The notes beneath the pieces were generated by a model. The model was not told the DNA's origin. It worked only from the letters and a program-made list of their open reading frames with translations, and searched no databases. Positions 1 through 8,744 of a stretch of 64,000 nt of DNA are shown piece after piece. Location: assembly GCA_030828385.1 (NCBI GenBank), contig JAURCS010000004.1, positions 42,387 to 106,386 of the forward strand. Reading direction: 5' to 3'. Origin of the DNA: Gammaproteobacteria bacterium (GTDB taxonomy: Bacteria; Pseudomonadota; Gammaproteobacteria; Pseudomonadales; Pseudohongiellaceae). The translations under genes were made by a program, and so were the position numbers. Numbering within the stretch: position 1 is the first letter of the stretch; the number at the start of each line of letters is the position of its first letter.

Positions 1-571
1 GCACTACATCCAGACTGGTACGCACATTACTGATTAATGTAGAAAGACGGGTAAATTCAAGCATCAGGGCAATGTTGTAAGGCTTCGCAATTTCAGCTGC
101 TTCATGCAGGTTTTCAAATACCTGGTCATAATCTTCCATGGTATGGGGTTGATTGGCTGCAGAAGGCACAACCAGACGATCCGCCCCCAGTGACTGCGCC
201 AGCTCAACTTTCCATTTCAGGTCTTCCACGGCACTGGCACGACGAGGGCCACTTTCTTCCAGAAACAACTGGTTTGTGGAGGAAACTACGCGCAAGCCCA
301 GGTCATCCATCAGGCGACGGGCAGAACCTGATCCATTACTCTCTTCAAATGCCTTTGCCGATGGCAGGTCAGGTTCAGTTGCGGTGATCCCGGCATTGGA
401 CCAGCCTTCCATGACACGGCGAAAATCAAAGCCACTTGAAGTAATTCCATGCATACAGACAAACATCCCCGAGGTGGATGCTGCCCGGGAAGCTGATGAG
501 CCGCTGACAGCGGCCGCTGCGGTAACGCTTGCAGACAAGGCCATAAAATCTCTTCTGTTAATTCCGGTCAT
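1..571 (-). CDS. Sugar phosphate isomerase/epimerase-like TIM-barrel protein, secreted, 3'-truncated by window edge
   Basis: About 190 residues are visible, and the reading frame stays open to base 1, so the C-terminus lies outside the window. The protein begins MTGINRRDFMALSAS, a twin-arginine-type signal (NRRDFM) followed by an Ala-rich hydrophobic stretch, so export by Tat is likely. The mature part contains the pattern of the xylose-isomerase-like TIM barrel (AP_endonuc_2) family: 'ATEPDLPAIGK', 'LGADRLVVPS' and 'KPYNIALMLEF'. These secreted members are usually annotated only as sugar phosphate isomerase/epimerase, and no substrate can be named. The start at 571 was chosen over the ATG at 544 because it includes the RR motif. 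The perfect palindrome at 587-638 lies just upstream. Confidence 0.7.
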   Translation of the reverse strand, partial: MTGINRRDFMALSASVTAAAAVSGSSASRAASTSGMFVCMHGITSSGFDFRRVMEGWSNAGITATEPDLPSAKAFEESNGSGSARRLMDDLGLRVVSSTNQLFLEESGPRRASAVEDLKWKVELAQSLGADRLVVPSAANQPHTMEDYDQVFENLHEAAEIAKPYNIALMLEFTRLSTLISNVRTSLDVV

Positions 572-586
572 TTTTTAATTCCGGAA

Positions 587-638
587 AATCACCAAGGCCA
601 GGATAAATGGAGTTCCATTTATCCTGGCCTTGGTGATT
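587..638. repeat. Perfect 25-bp inverted repeat with 2-nt centre
   Basis: The left arm at 587-611 and the right arm at 614-638 are exact reverse complements (arm begins aatcaccaaggccaggat), separated only by GT. It sits between the stop of the alpha-hydroxy-acid dehydrogenase (703) and the start of the downstream gene (571). No U-tract follows on either strand, so it is not a textbook Rho-independent terminator. In RNA it would form a very stable hairpin that could end transcription, protect the upstream mRNA 3' end, or lower translation of the next gene. Confidence 0.85.
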
Positions 639-702
639 CCCCCTCAGGTTCTATTACCAACAGCCAGATCACTGACTGTTTTCGCCGAATTTTATCAAGC
701 CT

Positions 703-1944
703 TTACAGTATATCGCGCCCAAGTGTTCCCCGTGGTACCCGATGGCCCACATCCTGAACATAGTCAGGGCCAATAGCCGCAATGGAAGGGGTACCACTGC
801 CACGCATGGTAATGGCCAACTCACGATTCAGTAAATCCAGCACGCGCTCAACGCCTGCTTGCCCAAAGGCACCCAGTCCCCAGCAGTAGGGCCGGCCAAT
901 ACCAACAGCAGACGCACCCAGTGCCAGCGCTTTGAAAACATCAGTACCGCGACGAATGCCACCATCAATAATAACCGGTATGCGACCATTGACCGCCGCG
1001 ATAACCTCAGGAAGGCATTCAATAGTGCCTCTGCCGGTATCTGTGGCACGCGCTCCGTGATTGGAAAGGATGATGCCATCAGCACCATACTGCACGGCAA
1101 GCGCCGCATCAGCGCCAACTTCGATTCCCTTGATAAGCACTTTCATGCTGGTGACATCCTTGATGCGCCCGATAACATCCCAGGTCAGGGAGGCATCAAC
1201 GAGTCCAACCCCCTGCATGTCAAGACCATCAAACATGGGTTTGGCCTGACCGTAATGACATTCCTCACAAAAACGGTCATCTTCCCGGGCGAGGACGGCG
1301 GAAGTCTCGGTATTACGCCCACCTGGCAAATCCACTGTCAGGCAAACTGCTGTACAACCGGCTGCTTCTGCTCTGCGCAACATTGCTACGGTGTATTCCC
1401 AACGATTGGTGGAATACAACTGAAACCAGACGGAACCTTCACCACGCGCCTGCACAACGTCTTCAATAGGCGAGGAGGCCTGGGTAGAAAGGATCATGTG
1501 ATGCCCTTTCGCGGCAGCAGCACGGGCTGCCCCCACATCGGCATCTCGGTGAAATCCGCCAGTACTGCCAATCGGGCTCAAAAATATTGGCGAGCGGGCT
1601 TCTGCTCCGAGGACATTGACTGACATATCGGTGGAACCACTGACGTCCACCAGCCTGCGCGGATGGATCTGGAAGCGCGTGTAGCCTTCCCGGTTTGCGC
1701 GCAAGGTAGTGTCGCTATCAACACCGGAAATCAGATAACCAAAATGGGCAGGCGGCACTTTTTCCCGCGCAATCGCCTCCATCTCAAAAACATTGATAAC
1801 CTGTTCGGGATTGGTGAGTTTCTCACCAAGAGTCTCTTCCACCTCCTGACTGAAAGCTGAATAACTGGTCAGCAACGGGCTGCCTGCCAGAAATTTGAGA
1901 AATTCGCGTCGGTAACCCTGATTGTTTTTTTGATTAAAAGGCAT
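703..1944 (-). CDS. FMN-dependent alpha-hydroxy-acid dehydrogenase (LldD/glycolate oxidase family), exported
   Basis: This 413-aa protein belongs to the FMN-dependent alpha-hydroxy-acid oxidase/dehydrogenase family, which oxidises lactate, glycolate or similar 2-hydroxy acids to 2-oxo acids. Visible hallmarks are the active-site His/Arg segment 'ILSNHGAR', the FMN phosphate-binding run 'DGGIRRGTDVFKALALGA' and 'GIGRPYCWGLGAFG' near the C-terminus. The N-terminus has RREFLKFLAGSPLL, a twin-arginine-like signal, so the enzyme probably works in the periplasm, unlike cytosolic LldD. The active-site loop reads SNHGAR where many family members have SNHGGRQ. The substrate is not determinable. The next gene on the strand (1-571) also looks Tat-exported and may be co-transcribed across the palindrome. 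Confidence 0.85.
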   Translation of the reverse strand: MPFNQKNNQGYRREFLKFLAGSPLLTSYSAFSQEVEETLGEKLTNPEQVINVFEMEAIAREKVPPAHFGYLISGVDSDTTLRANREGYTRFQIHPRRLVDVSGSTDMSVNVLGAEARSPIFLSPIGSTGGFHRDADVGAARAAAAKGHHMILSTQASSPIEDVVQARGEGSVWFQLYSTNRWEYTVAMLRRAEAAGCTAVCLTVDLPGGRNTETSAVLAREDDRFCEECHYGQAKPMFDGLDMQGVGLVDASLTWDVIGRIKDVTSMKVLIKGIEVGADAALAVQYGADGIILSNHGARATDTGRGTIECLPEVIAAVNGRIPVIIDGGIRRGTDVFKALALGASAVGIGRPYCWGLGAFGQAGVERVLDLLNRELAITMRGSGTPSIAAIGPDYVQDVGHRVPRGTLGRDIL

Positions 1945-2269
1945 GCTTGACTCCTTGGCCCTGAAAACGTGTGACTTGTGATGTGTGAAGAGAGTAACGA
2001 AATAATTGGCTTTTTAAAACAATATTTCCATTCTGCCCACCACGTACCAATGACAGCCCAATAAAGCACTATATTCAATATTCCCAAGGGAGCTGAAATT
2101 CAGTGTCATATGAAATTATCCGGAGTATTTCGGGTCACTGTTTTTTGACATTAATTGCACGATGATTGTCTCCCCTTGGCACCAACATCGGGTATTATGC
2201 CGGACTAATCAATATTTACTTCTGACAACCTAAAGCAATACAACTATTAATACCCCTCCAGGAGGCCCT
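1945..2269. other. Divergent intergenic region, 325 bp
   Basis: This region separates the divergently transcribed alpha-hydroxy-acid dehydrogenase and cytochrome/dehydrogenase genes, so it must hold both promoters. A perfect -35-like TTGACA lies at 2145-2150, but I see no good -10 at the normal distance. A CCAGGAGG ribosome-binding site at 2258-2265 serves the gene starting at 2270. No other structure was recognised. Confidence 0.5.
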
Positions 2270-3985
2270 GTGTTAACCAGACGCTTGTTATTTGTAGCTA
2301 CTCTATTCACCTTCCACTTAGCCAATGCTGCCGACTCCAATGAAGGCAAGACCTTTTTCCGACAACAATGCGCACTCTGCCACAGCGCCGAACCCGGCGA
2401 TAATGGGGGAGCACAGGGCCCTTTGTTACATGGTATTTTTGGCCGTGAAGCCGCCACTACCGGGTTCACCTATACGCCGGCCATGGCCAATTCAGGACTT
2501 ACCTGGGATGCGCAGACACTGGATCGATTCCTGGCTGCGCCAACCCAGGTTGTTCCTGGCTCCTCCATGGTTATTCCGGTTTCAGATGATGAAAACAGGG
2601 CTAACCTGATCGCGTATTTTGAAGCCCTTGGCAATGGTACTTTTGCAGAAGCTGAACCACAGTTTGGCGGCTTTGGTGGTTTTCGCGCGCCCCCGGAAGC
2701 AGAGCCCCCCCAGGGTGACCCTGACTGGCTGAATGATCGTCCTGGCCGCGTTCACAGAGTAGATCTGGGCAGCCTTCCAGAGCCTTATGAAACAGGGTCC
2801 GCAGTGAACTTTCCGCAAATCGCTCCAAGACCTGAAGGCAGGGAATTACAGGTCCCTGAAGGATTCAAGGCGGAAACTTTCGCCGCAGATTTACAAGGCC
2901 CACGCGCCATGGTGCTGGCCCCTAATGGCGATATCTTCCTGACAGAAACACAGAGTGGCCGAATCAAAGTGATGCGCCCCACGGCGGATCATAGCCAGCC
3001 ACAAGCCATTACTGTTTTTGCCCAGGGCATGTTGCAACCCCTCGGAATGGCATTTTATCCTGCCGGTAACAATCCACAGTGGCTGTATGTTGCTGAAACC
3101 AATAGAGTCATTCGCTATCCCTATAACAGCGGTGATACAGAAGCTGCCGATGTCCCTGAAGTGGTGATATCCCAGCTCAGCCCAGTGGGTGGCGGTCATT
3201 ACACTCGCGATCTGGGCTTCTCTCCCGATGGTTCTCATATGTATGTCTCCGTAGGTTCCCAGTCCAATGTGGCCGAGGATATGCCCGCAAAAACAGCAGC
3301 TGAAATTGCTGCCTGGGAAGCCGAGCGTGGTCTTGGTGCTGCCTGGGGAACCGAAGAAAACCGTGCCTCCGTGATGGTATTTGACGTGGGCAACGAAGAG
3401 GCAAGCGGCAGGCTTTTTGCCAATGGCATCCGAAACTGTGTCGGCCTTACAGTACAGCCTGAGACCGGTGATGTCTGGTGTACAGTAAATGAGCGAGACC
3501 AATTGGGGGATGACCTGGTTCCGGATTATTCTACTCGAGTCCCCGAAGGCAGCTTCTTTGGCTGGCCCTGGTACTATATGGGTGACAATGAAGATCCCAG
3601 GCATGCCGGTACCAGACCTGATCTGCCAGGCCAGATTTCAGTACCTGATGTTCCCTATACAGCCCATTCAGCCGCCGTTGATCTGGAGTTTTATCCTGCA
3701 CAAGTAAGCGGTAATTCTGCCTTTCCGCAAGAGTATGCCGGAGACGGATTTGCGGTCTTACATGGCTCCTGGAACCGTGCCCACCGTACCGGGCACAAAG
3801 TTGTCAGGTTACCTATAGAAAATGGCGTTCCTACCGGTGAGTACATCGACTTCTTGGTAGGGTTTATCGACAAGGATGGCAATCCTTGGGGACGACCGGT
3901 AGCTACCGTGGTGATGCAAGACGGCTCATTACTGCTCAGTGATGATGGCGCCAATATCGTCTACCGTATTTCTTACAGAGACTGA
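2270..3985 (+). CDS. Cytochrome c domain fused to sorbosone/glucose dehydrogenase-like beta-propeller, periplasmic
   Basis: This 571-aa protein starts at GTG 2270, just after a strong AGGAGG. A Sec signal peptide (residues 1 to about 20) is followed by a class I cytochrome c domain with heme motif CALCH (C34-H38) and a probable axial Met in 'GSSMVIPV'. From about residue 195 it becomes a PQQ/sorbosone-dehydrogenase-type six-bladed propeller ('PEGFKAETFAADLQGPRAMVLAPNGDIF' region, 'GGGHYTRDLGFSPDG', 'NGIRNCVGL'). The fusion suggests that substrate electrons pass directly to the attached heme and on to a respiratory oxidase. The substrate (aldose, sorbosone or polyol) cannot be read from sequence. 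It is divergent from the hydroxy-acid dehydrogenase, hinting at a shared periplasmic oxidation role (inference). Confidence 0.8.
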   Translation: MLTRRLLFVATLFTFHLANAADSNEGKTFFRQQCALCHSAEPGDNGGAQGPLLHGIFGREAATTGFTYTPAMANSGLTWDAQTLDRFLAAPTQVVPGSSMVIPVSDDENRANLIAYFEALGNGTFAEAEPQFGGFGGFRAPPEAEPPQGDPDWLNDRPGRVHRVDLGSLPEPYETGSAVNFPQIAPRPEGRELQVPEGFKAETFAADLQGPRAMVLAPNGDIFLTETQSGRIKVMRPTADHSQPQAITVFAQGMLQPLGMAFYPAGNNPQWLYVAETNRVIRYPYNSGDTEAADVPEVVISQLSPVGGGHYTRDLGFSPDGSHMYVSVGSQSNVAEDMPAKTAAEIAAWEAERGLGAAWGTEENRASVMVFDVGNEEASGRLFANGIRNCVGLTVQPETGDVWCTVNERDQLGDDLVPDYSTRVPEGSFFGWPWYYMGDNEDPRHAGTRPDLPGQISVPDVPYTAHSAAVDLEFYPAQVSGNSAFPQEYAGDGFAVLHGSWNRAHRTGHKVVRLPIENGVPTGEYIDFLVGFIDKDGNPWGRPVATVVMQDGSLLLSDDGANIVYRISYRD

Positions 3986-4204
3986 TACATTACACCAGCA
4001 TGCTAGGTTTATCCCAGCACACTAACAACTGTTCAGTAACAACGAGAATTCAGCCAGGATTACACATTTGTTCGACTTTATTGGCCAGCAATGATTCTGC
4101 CCTTGGCAGGCTGCCTGCGGAGTGTGGTAGACTTCGCGCCCGGATTAGGCCAAAGACCATTATTTGGTATTAAACATAATTACTTCTATAACACGTCCCG
4201 CATT

Positions 4205-5005
4205 ATGCCAACAGTATTAAGTCTCAAAGAACTCCGCAGCAGTAACGCACTCAAAGCTGAAATAAAAAAGCTGGAAGATGACAAGAAGCAGCTTCTGGAA
4301 CAGCTCGAGCGCCAGAAAAAGCTGGAAAAAAAACTGCGCGACGATATTCTTGATCATAAAAAAGACTTTGAGCATCTAGAAAAGCAGTTTAACCATTTTG
4401 CTGGTCTTGAGGCTGAGTACGATGCCCTGCAGCAGGAATTGCAGATGGAGCGTCTTGAAAAGCTAATTGAAGGTGACAAGAAAGACAATACTATTAATGC
4501 GCAGGTAAAAAAAGCCAAGGAAGAACTCTCGGCTGTGCAGTCAGAGTTGAAGGAACTTAAGAAACTTGATCCCCAGCGCCTGAAGCGTCAGGTAACTGAC
4601 CTGAAAAAGAAAAATATAGATCAGGCAAAAGATAACAAGAATCTTAATACAGCCTTGGTAACCGAGCGCAAGGAAGTGAAAGAATTATCAGCTTCTAAAG
4701 CAAAACTTGAAACTGAACTGGAAGCGGCCTCTAAACAGACGAATTACTTCTGGGAATCCAAGAACAAAAACTGGGCACTTTATGAAACCGGGCTGGTACT
4801 GAAAACGGAATCTAGGGATGAGGATAGCCTAAACCGAATACTTTGCCTGAATCGGGAAACCGGGATCAGCGTAGTAAGCCAGTCTCTGGGAGAGGATGAC
4901 AAGGCAGTCTGGTTGGGCGACATTGAAATTCCGGAAGATATTTCAGTAGAAGCCGGCAAGCGTCTGAAGAAAATCGCAGCTGAAGCAGAAGACGACGAAG
5001 GATAA
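4205..5005 (+). CDS. Predicted coiled-coil protein of unknown function
   Basis: From the ATG at 4205 the product is about 266 aa. Roughly residues 15-190 are highly charged, Lys/Glu/Leu-rich and heptad-like, predicting a long coiled coil. A short non-coiled tail follows ('NYFWESKNKNWALYETG', 'NRILCLNRETGISVVS', 'VWLGDIEIPEDISVEAGKRL') and ends in an acidic EAEDDEG. There is no signal peptide or membrane segment from this start. The frame stays open upstream to an ATG at 4091, but those extra 38 codons do not look protein-like and neither start has a clear Shine-Dalgarno. I do not recognise the family. The gene sits beside AT-rich sequence with coding remnants, so it may be part of an acquired patch. 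Confidence 0.6.
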   Translation: MPTVLSLKELRSSNALKAEIKKLEDDKKQLLEQLERQKKLEKKLRDDILDHKKDFEHLEKQFNHFAGLEAEYDALQQELQMERLEKLIEGDKKDNTINAQVKKAKEELSAVQSELKELKKLDPQRLKRQVTDLKKKNIDQAKDNKNLNTALVTERKEVKELSASKAKLETELEAASKQTNYFWESKNKNWALYETGLVLKTESRDEDSLNRILCLNRETGISVVSQSLGEDDKAVWLGDIEIPEDISVEAGKRLKKIAAEAEDDEG

Positions 5006-5199
5006 AAAAAGTATCGAGTAAAAAGAAAGAGCCTGGTTTTTTATAATGATCGGCATTTATTGTCTTACTGTTTTGTTTTCTATATTCCTTACTATACTCG
5101 CCACTTATCCAATACTGCCTATTCTAAATATAGTTGGAATAATCTGGGTATAGCTCTAGATTACTCCTTCTGAGGGACTCTAATAGCAGTATTTTATAA

Positions 5200-5642
5200 A
5201 CCGCCATTTACCCCATAAATGTTAATACAGCTAGAGATGATTTTGTCGATGGCATAACAATTATTCTTGGCGTTATAGATAGTGATAAAGATATCGATAG
5301 CACGGAAACCGACATAATTGCATCAGGAACAGGAGGAAGTGTTATTGCCCTGCGTGCTCCAAATTGGAACACTCTGTTTTACCGCTTCAAGGTGTAAAAA
5401 CCTCTTTGATTGAAATCCTTGATGCGCTGTTGCTCACAATATAGCCCAATGACGTCACCATTTCAGGACAGCCTACAAAAATTTACGAGCTGGTGATCAA
5501 GGATGATCAGGCTGAGGCTATCAGCCTTTCACTAGAGACAAACAATCCCATTTTAGAGCAAACCCTAGACCTTGCCGCAATTGCTTTAGGCTGTAATATC
5601 TATCTGAAAGATCTGCAAATCATTCTGGAGCGTTGCCAGTAA
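5200..5642 (+). pseudogene. Decayed coding remnants in a 790-bp AT-rich gap
   Basis: The 5006-5795 interval has no intact gene, but two open segments look like former coding sequence. At 5200-5397, about 65 codons without a start read 'DDFVDGITIILGVIDSDKD' then 'TGGSVIALRAPNWNTLFYRF' and end in TAA. At 5445-5642, in another frame and again without a start, 65 codons read 'VTISGQPTKIYELVIKDD' then 'LAAIALGCNIYLKDLQIILE' and end in TAA. The second frame can be followed upstream across a TAG at 5442. The residue composition is protein-like, but I recognise no family. This is an inference from reading-frame texture only. Confidence 0.35.
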
Positions 5643-5795
5643 TACTTGATTATATTCAGTGTCTTTGTATTACCATTATTTGCATTTATCTTATCACTGG
5701 TAACCATCGTGCCTTGCTATTTTCCCTGTCGTGCCACACCTCTGCCTGCAATTTAAGGTATTATTACCAGCATAAACTTATGTTGAAAAATCACT

Positions 5796-7085
5796 ATGAA
5801 AATTGAAATGATCTGTACCGGCGAAGAAGTACTTTCCGGCCAAATCGTCGACACCAATGCAGCCTGGTTTGCCAATGTACTGATGGATTCCGGTCTCGAG
5901 TTGCAGCGCAAAACCACCGTCGGCGATCGCATGGAAGATCTGGTTAGTATTTTTCAGGACAGAAGCGAACACGCAGATATCATACTCGTTAATGGCGGGC
6001 TTGGTCCTACGTCTGACGACCTCTCTGCCGAAGCCGCCGCCAAAGCCCTGGGCGTAGAGCTCGAAGAAGACAACGACTGGTTAAATCACCTGAAGAGCTG
6101 GCACAGCAGACGCAACCGGGAAATGCCTGCCAGCAATTACAAACAATGCCTTTTGCCAAAAGGGGCGGTGTTGATAGATAACCCGGTAGGCTCTGCGCCG
6201 GGTTTTCGTATAAAGCTGAACCGAGCCTGGTTGTTTTTTACGCCCGGTGTGCCTTTTGAATTAAAGCTGATGGTAATGGAGCAGTTTCTGCCCTTTATAA
6301 ATAGTGAGTTTTCCATTGGCCAGGCAACACAACTGGTCAAGCTTGTCACGCTTGGTCATGGCGAATCAACCCTCGCTGATGAGCTCAATGCGATAGAGAG
6401 CCCCCAAGGTATTACTCTGGGTTATCGTCCGTCTCCTCCTCATGTGGAAATCAAGATCTTTGCCCGCGGCGAACAGGCAATCTCTGCACTCCCGGGCTAT
6501 GTTAGGCAGGTAAAAAAAATACTGGGCACGGCACTAGTTACCGAACGCTTTGCTGGTGTAGCTGAAGAAGTCCACACCCTGCTAAAAGACTCCGGCAAAA
6601 CACTGAGCCTGGCGGAATCCTGTACCGGCGGCCTCCTCAGCAGTCAACTGGTGGAATTTGCGGAAAGTTCCAATTACCTGCTACAAGGTCTGGTGACCTA
6701 CTCCAATTCTGCCAAGCAAAAAGTACTTGGGGTGAAAGAATCCACACTAGCTAATCATGGAGCGGTATCTCTGGAGACCGCTCAAGAAATGGCCACAGGT
6801 GCCCGCGTCTTAATGGATAGTGATTTTGCTCTAGCCACCACCGGCATTGCCGGCCCCGATGGCGGGAGCGAAGAGAAGCCGGTTGGTACTGTGGTAATTG
6901 CATTGTGTGACAGGAACACATGCTGGCAGCAAACCATAAAGTTGAGCAACCGTACCCGCAGCCTAGTTCGTATCATGAGCTGCGCAATAGCATATGACAT
7001 GCTGAGGCGGCGGCTACTCGATGAAGAACCTATCGTGGACTACTCCTTCATTACTCGCGTGAACGCTAACATTGTGAGCCTTTAA
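5796..7085 (+). CDS. cinA: CinA family protein, nicotinamide-nucleotide amidase
   Basis: This 429-aa protein has the two-domain CinA layout. Residues 1 to about 170 form the COG1058 molybdopterin-binding-like domain ('[18 protein letters not shown]', '[13 protein letters not shown]'). Residues about 255-415 form the PncC-type amidase ('[14 protein letters not shown]', '[14 protein letters not shown]', '[11 protein letters not shown]'). The C-terminal domain deamidates nicotinamide mononucleotide to nicotinic acid mononucleotide in the pyridine nucleotide cycle; full-length CinA proteins can also carry ADP-ribose pyrophosphatase activity. It is cytosolic. The ATG at 5796 matches the conserved N-terminus. 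Here it stands alone, not beside recA as in many bacteria. Confidence 0.9.
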   Translation: MKIEMICTGEEVLSGQIVDTNAAWFANVLMDSGLELQRKTTVGDRMEDLVSIFQDRSEHADIILVNGGLGPTSDDLSAEAAAKALGVELEEDNDWLNHLKSWHSRRNREMPASNYKQCLLPKGAVLIDNPVGSAPGFRIKLNRAWLFFTPGVPFELKLMVMEQFLPFINSEFSIGQATQLVKLVTLGHGESTLADELNAIESPQGITLGYRPSPPHVEIKIFARGEQAISALPGYVRQVKKILGTALVTERFAGVAEEVHTLLKDSGKTLSLAESCTGGLLSSQLVEFAESSNYLLQGLVTYSNSAKQKVLGVKESTLANHGAVSLETAQEMATGARVLMDSDFALATTGIAGPDGGSEEKPVGTVVIALCDRNTCWQQTIKLSNRTRSLVRIMSCAIAYDMLRRRLLDEEPIVDYSFITRVNANIVSL

Positions 7086-7248
7086 CTAATAACTCGTCCC
7101 TAATGAATTTTGATTAGTCAGCACTAGACGCTACAGTAAATATAAGACCTTACGCCCTTATTTAAGTATTCAATTTACTAATTATTGATAGTAGGGCCCG
7201 AGCATCTTCTAAAAAATCACTGCTAGTCAAATTCTATCAGCAGTTTTT

Positions 7249-7992
7249 TTAATCTTTTTTTAAAAAGCTGGTAATCAGGTCTATCGGCAATGGGAACACA
7301 ATAGTGGAGTTTCCCTCTCCGGAGATTTCCGTCAACGTTTGCATATATCGCAACTGGATAGCCTGGGGAGATTCGCCTAGAACTTGTGCAGCGGCGACTA
7401 ATTGCTCTGAGGCTTCAAACTCACCTTTGGCATGAATAACCTTGGCTCGGCGCTCACGTTCTGCCTCTGCCTGCTTCGCCATTGCCCTGATCATACTTTC
7501 ATCCAGGTCAACATGTTTTAACTCAACATTGGTTACCTTGATTCCCCAGCTGTCTGTCTGCTCATCCAGAATCTTCTGAATGCCAATATTCAGCTGCTCC
7601 CGACTCGCCAGCATTTCATCCAGCTCATGTTGACCAAGAATGGAACGCAATGTTGTTTGCGCAAGCTGACTGGTTGCCTCAAAATAGTTTTCAACCTGAA
7701 TAATGGCTTTTTCAGGGTCTATTACCCGAAAATAAATAACCGCATTGACCTTTACCGAGACATTGTCACGGGAGATTACATCCTGAGTAGGCACATCAAA
7801 TACCACGGTTCGTAAATCCACTTTTACCATTTGCTGAATAACCGGGATAATTAAGATCAATCCCGGTCCTTTTACAGTCTGGAATTTTCCCAGAAAGAAA
7901 ACCACGGCACGCTCGTATTCGCGCATGACATTGATGGCAGCAAACAACAACGCGGCAAAAATAACTAACAAAACTACTAAAAACATATCCAT
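7249..7992 (-). CDS. Slipin (SPFH/stomatin-like membrane protein)
   Basis: This 247-aa protein has one N-terminal membrane segment (about residues 3-21), then an SPFH domain ('[13 protein letters not shown]', '[12 protein letters not shown]', '[19 protein letters not shown]') and an alanine/glutamate-rich helix ('[14 protein letters not shown]'). This is the prokaryotic slipin/stomatin architecture. Slipins form membrane-associated oligomers, often cleaved or assisted by a partner NfeD protein encoded next door. Here the upstream neighbour on the same strand (8044-8268) is only the C-terminal OB-fold piece of an NfeD protein, so the usual pair looks broken. Its exact cellular role is not defined in the family. 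Confidence 0.88.
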   Translation of the reverse strand: MDMFLVVLLVIFAALLFAAINVMREYERAVVFFLGKFQTVKGPGLILIIPVIQQMVKVDLRTVVFDVPTQDVISRDNVSVKVNAVIYFRVIDPEKAIIQVENYFEATSQLAQTTLRSILGQHELDEMLASREQLNIGIQKILDEQTDSWGIKVTNVELKHVDLDESMIRAMAKQAEAERERRAKVIHAKGEFEASEQLVAAAQVLGESPQAIQLRYMQTLTEISGEGNSTIVFPLPIDLITSFLKKD

Positions 7993-8043
7993 AAGTTTTT
8001 TCTCTTCTCAGTGAGTCCATTATTAACAGATAAAACATCAAGC

Positions 8044-8268
8044 CTAGGTAACCGTCAGTGTAAGGCCATTGACCGTGCTAATCTTGGCCTTATCTCCTTT
8101 TTGTAACGCAGTGTCTGTAATGGCCCGCCACAGCTTTGCATGGCGATGTCCAGGGATTGCACCTTCCAGTTCTATGCAGTAAAAGATCTTCTCAAGGTGG
8201 CGAATCTGGGGCCCTAATCCTTTTACATAATTCCGTCTCCTCGCGAGCCTACTACCTGACTTGCACAT
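8044..8268 (-). pseudogene. Truncated NfeD protein (C-terminal OB-fold only)
   Basis: The 74-codon frame ends 'AKLWRAITDTALQKGDKAK' and 'TVNGLTLTVT', which is the C-terminal OB-fold signature of NfeD proteins (W-R-A, then KG, V-x-x-GL-x-L-x-V). 'RLARRR' near its start matches the linker that normally precedes that domain. The protease and membrane domains expected upstream are absent; the preceding 180 bp up to the tRNA do not encode them. It lies 51 bp upstream of the slipin on the same strand, the standard nfeD-slipin arrangement. I infer a 5'-deleted relic, perhaps from recombination at the tRNA. A functional short OB-fold protein cannot be excluded. Confidence 0.6.
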
Positions 8269-8426
8269 CAGCTGGCTCGTCTGGATTGGGCAGCGACAAT
8301 CGCGTGAAAATACTTTTTATTTGCTGAAAAACCCCTAGCCATTACCAATGAAAAGTATCAAAAGGATGCATCAGGCAAACAGAATATTAAGGGGCAGAGT
8401 TAATATATATTGAACAGAAAGGAAAT

Positions 8427-8446
8427 CCACCTTACGGTGGGTTTTT
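8427..8446. terminator. Short hairpin beside tRNA-Arg, likely terminator
   Basis: CCACC (8427-8431), TTAC loop, GGTGG (8436-8440) is followed by GTTTTT on the plus strand. On the minus strand the same hairpin lies just past the tRNA 3' end, with a weaker T-rich tail. It most likely ends the tRNA transcript; the better U-tract reads in the other direction. Confidence 0.5.
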
Positions 8447-8449
8447 ATT

Positions 8450-8526
8450 TGGCGCGCCCGGAGAGATTCGAACTCCCGACCAACTGGTTCGAAGCCAGTT
8501 ACTCTATCCAGCTGAGCTACGGGCGC
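8450..8526 (-). tRNA. tRNA-Arg (anticodon TCG)
   Basis: The minus-strand sequence folds as a full cloverleaf. The acceptor GCGCCCG pairs with CGGGCGC, the D-arm contains AGCTCAGCTGGATAGAGT, the anticodon stem ACTGG/CCAGT holds the loop CTTCGAA with anticodon TCG, and the T-arm is GGGAGTTCGAATCTCTC-like. Discriminator G is followed by an encoded CCA, giving 77 nt. The TCG anticodon reads CGA/CGG arginine codons. Confidence 0.95.
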
Positions 8527-8744
8527 AATAAACTGTTGCGGTTAAACTATTCTTTCGCTTTTTTGTAACTGGCTAGGCTCGTTACTTCTTTTTACCCGAC
8601 GCAGAACTGCGGGCGCCTTATGGTTAACAATGGTAACTGAAAAACTCTGCTTTCTCTAGGCTTTCTGTATCTTCTTGGTGGATATACCAGGTGCTTTGCC
8701 GTAAGATATCCCCCCTCTTTCAGCCTCGCCCATGGCATTTCTCC

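Noticed and set aside
859-1623. 254-aa open frame on the plus strand inside the alpha-hydroxy-acid dehydrogenase
   Set aside because: It is antisense to a well-conserved enzyme, has no family motif and no ribosome-binding site.
2145-2173. Full sigma-70 promoter built on TTGACA at 2145
   Set aside because: No acceptable -10 box at 16-18 bp spacing.
2891-3604. 237-aa minus-strand frame opposite the cytochrome/propeller gene
   Set aside because: Shadow frame with Cys/His-rich random composition; the plus strand encodes a clear protein.
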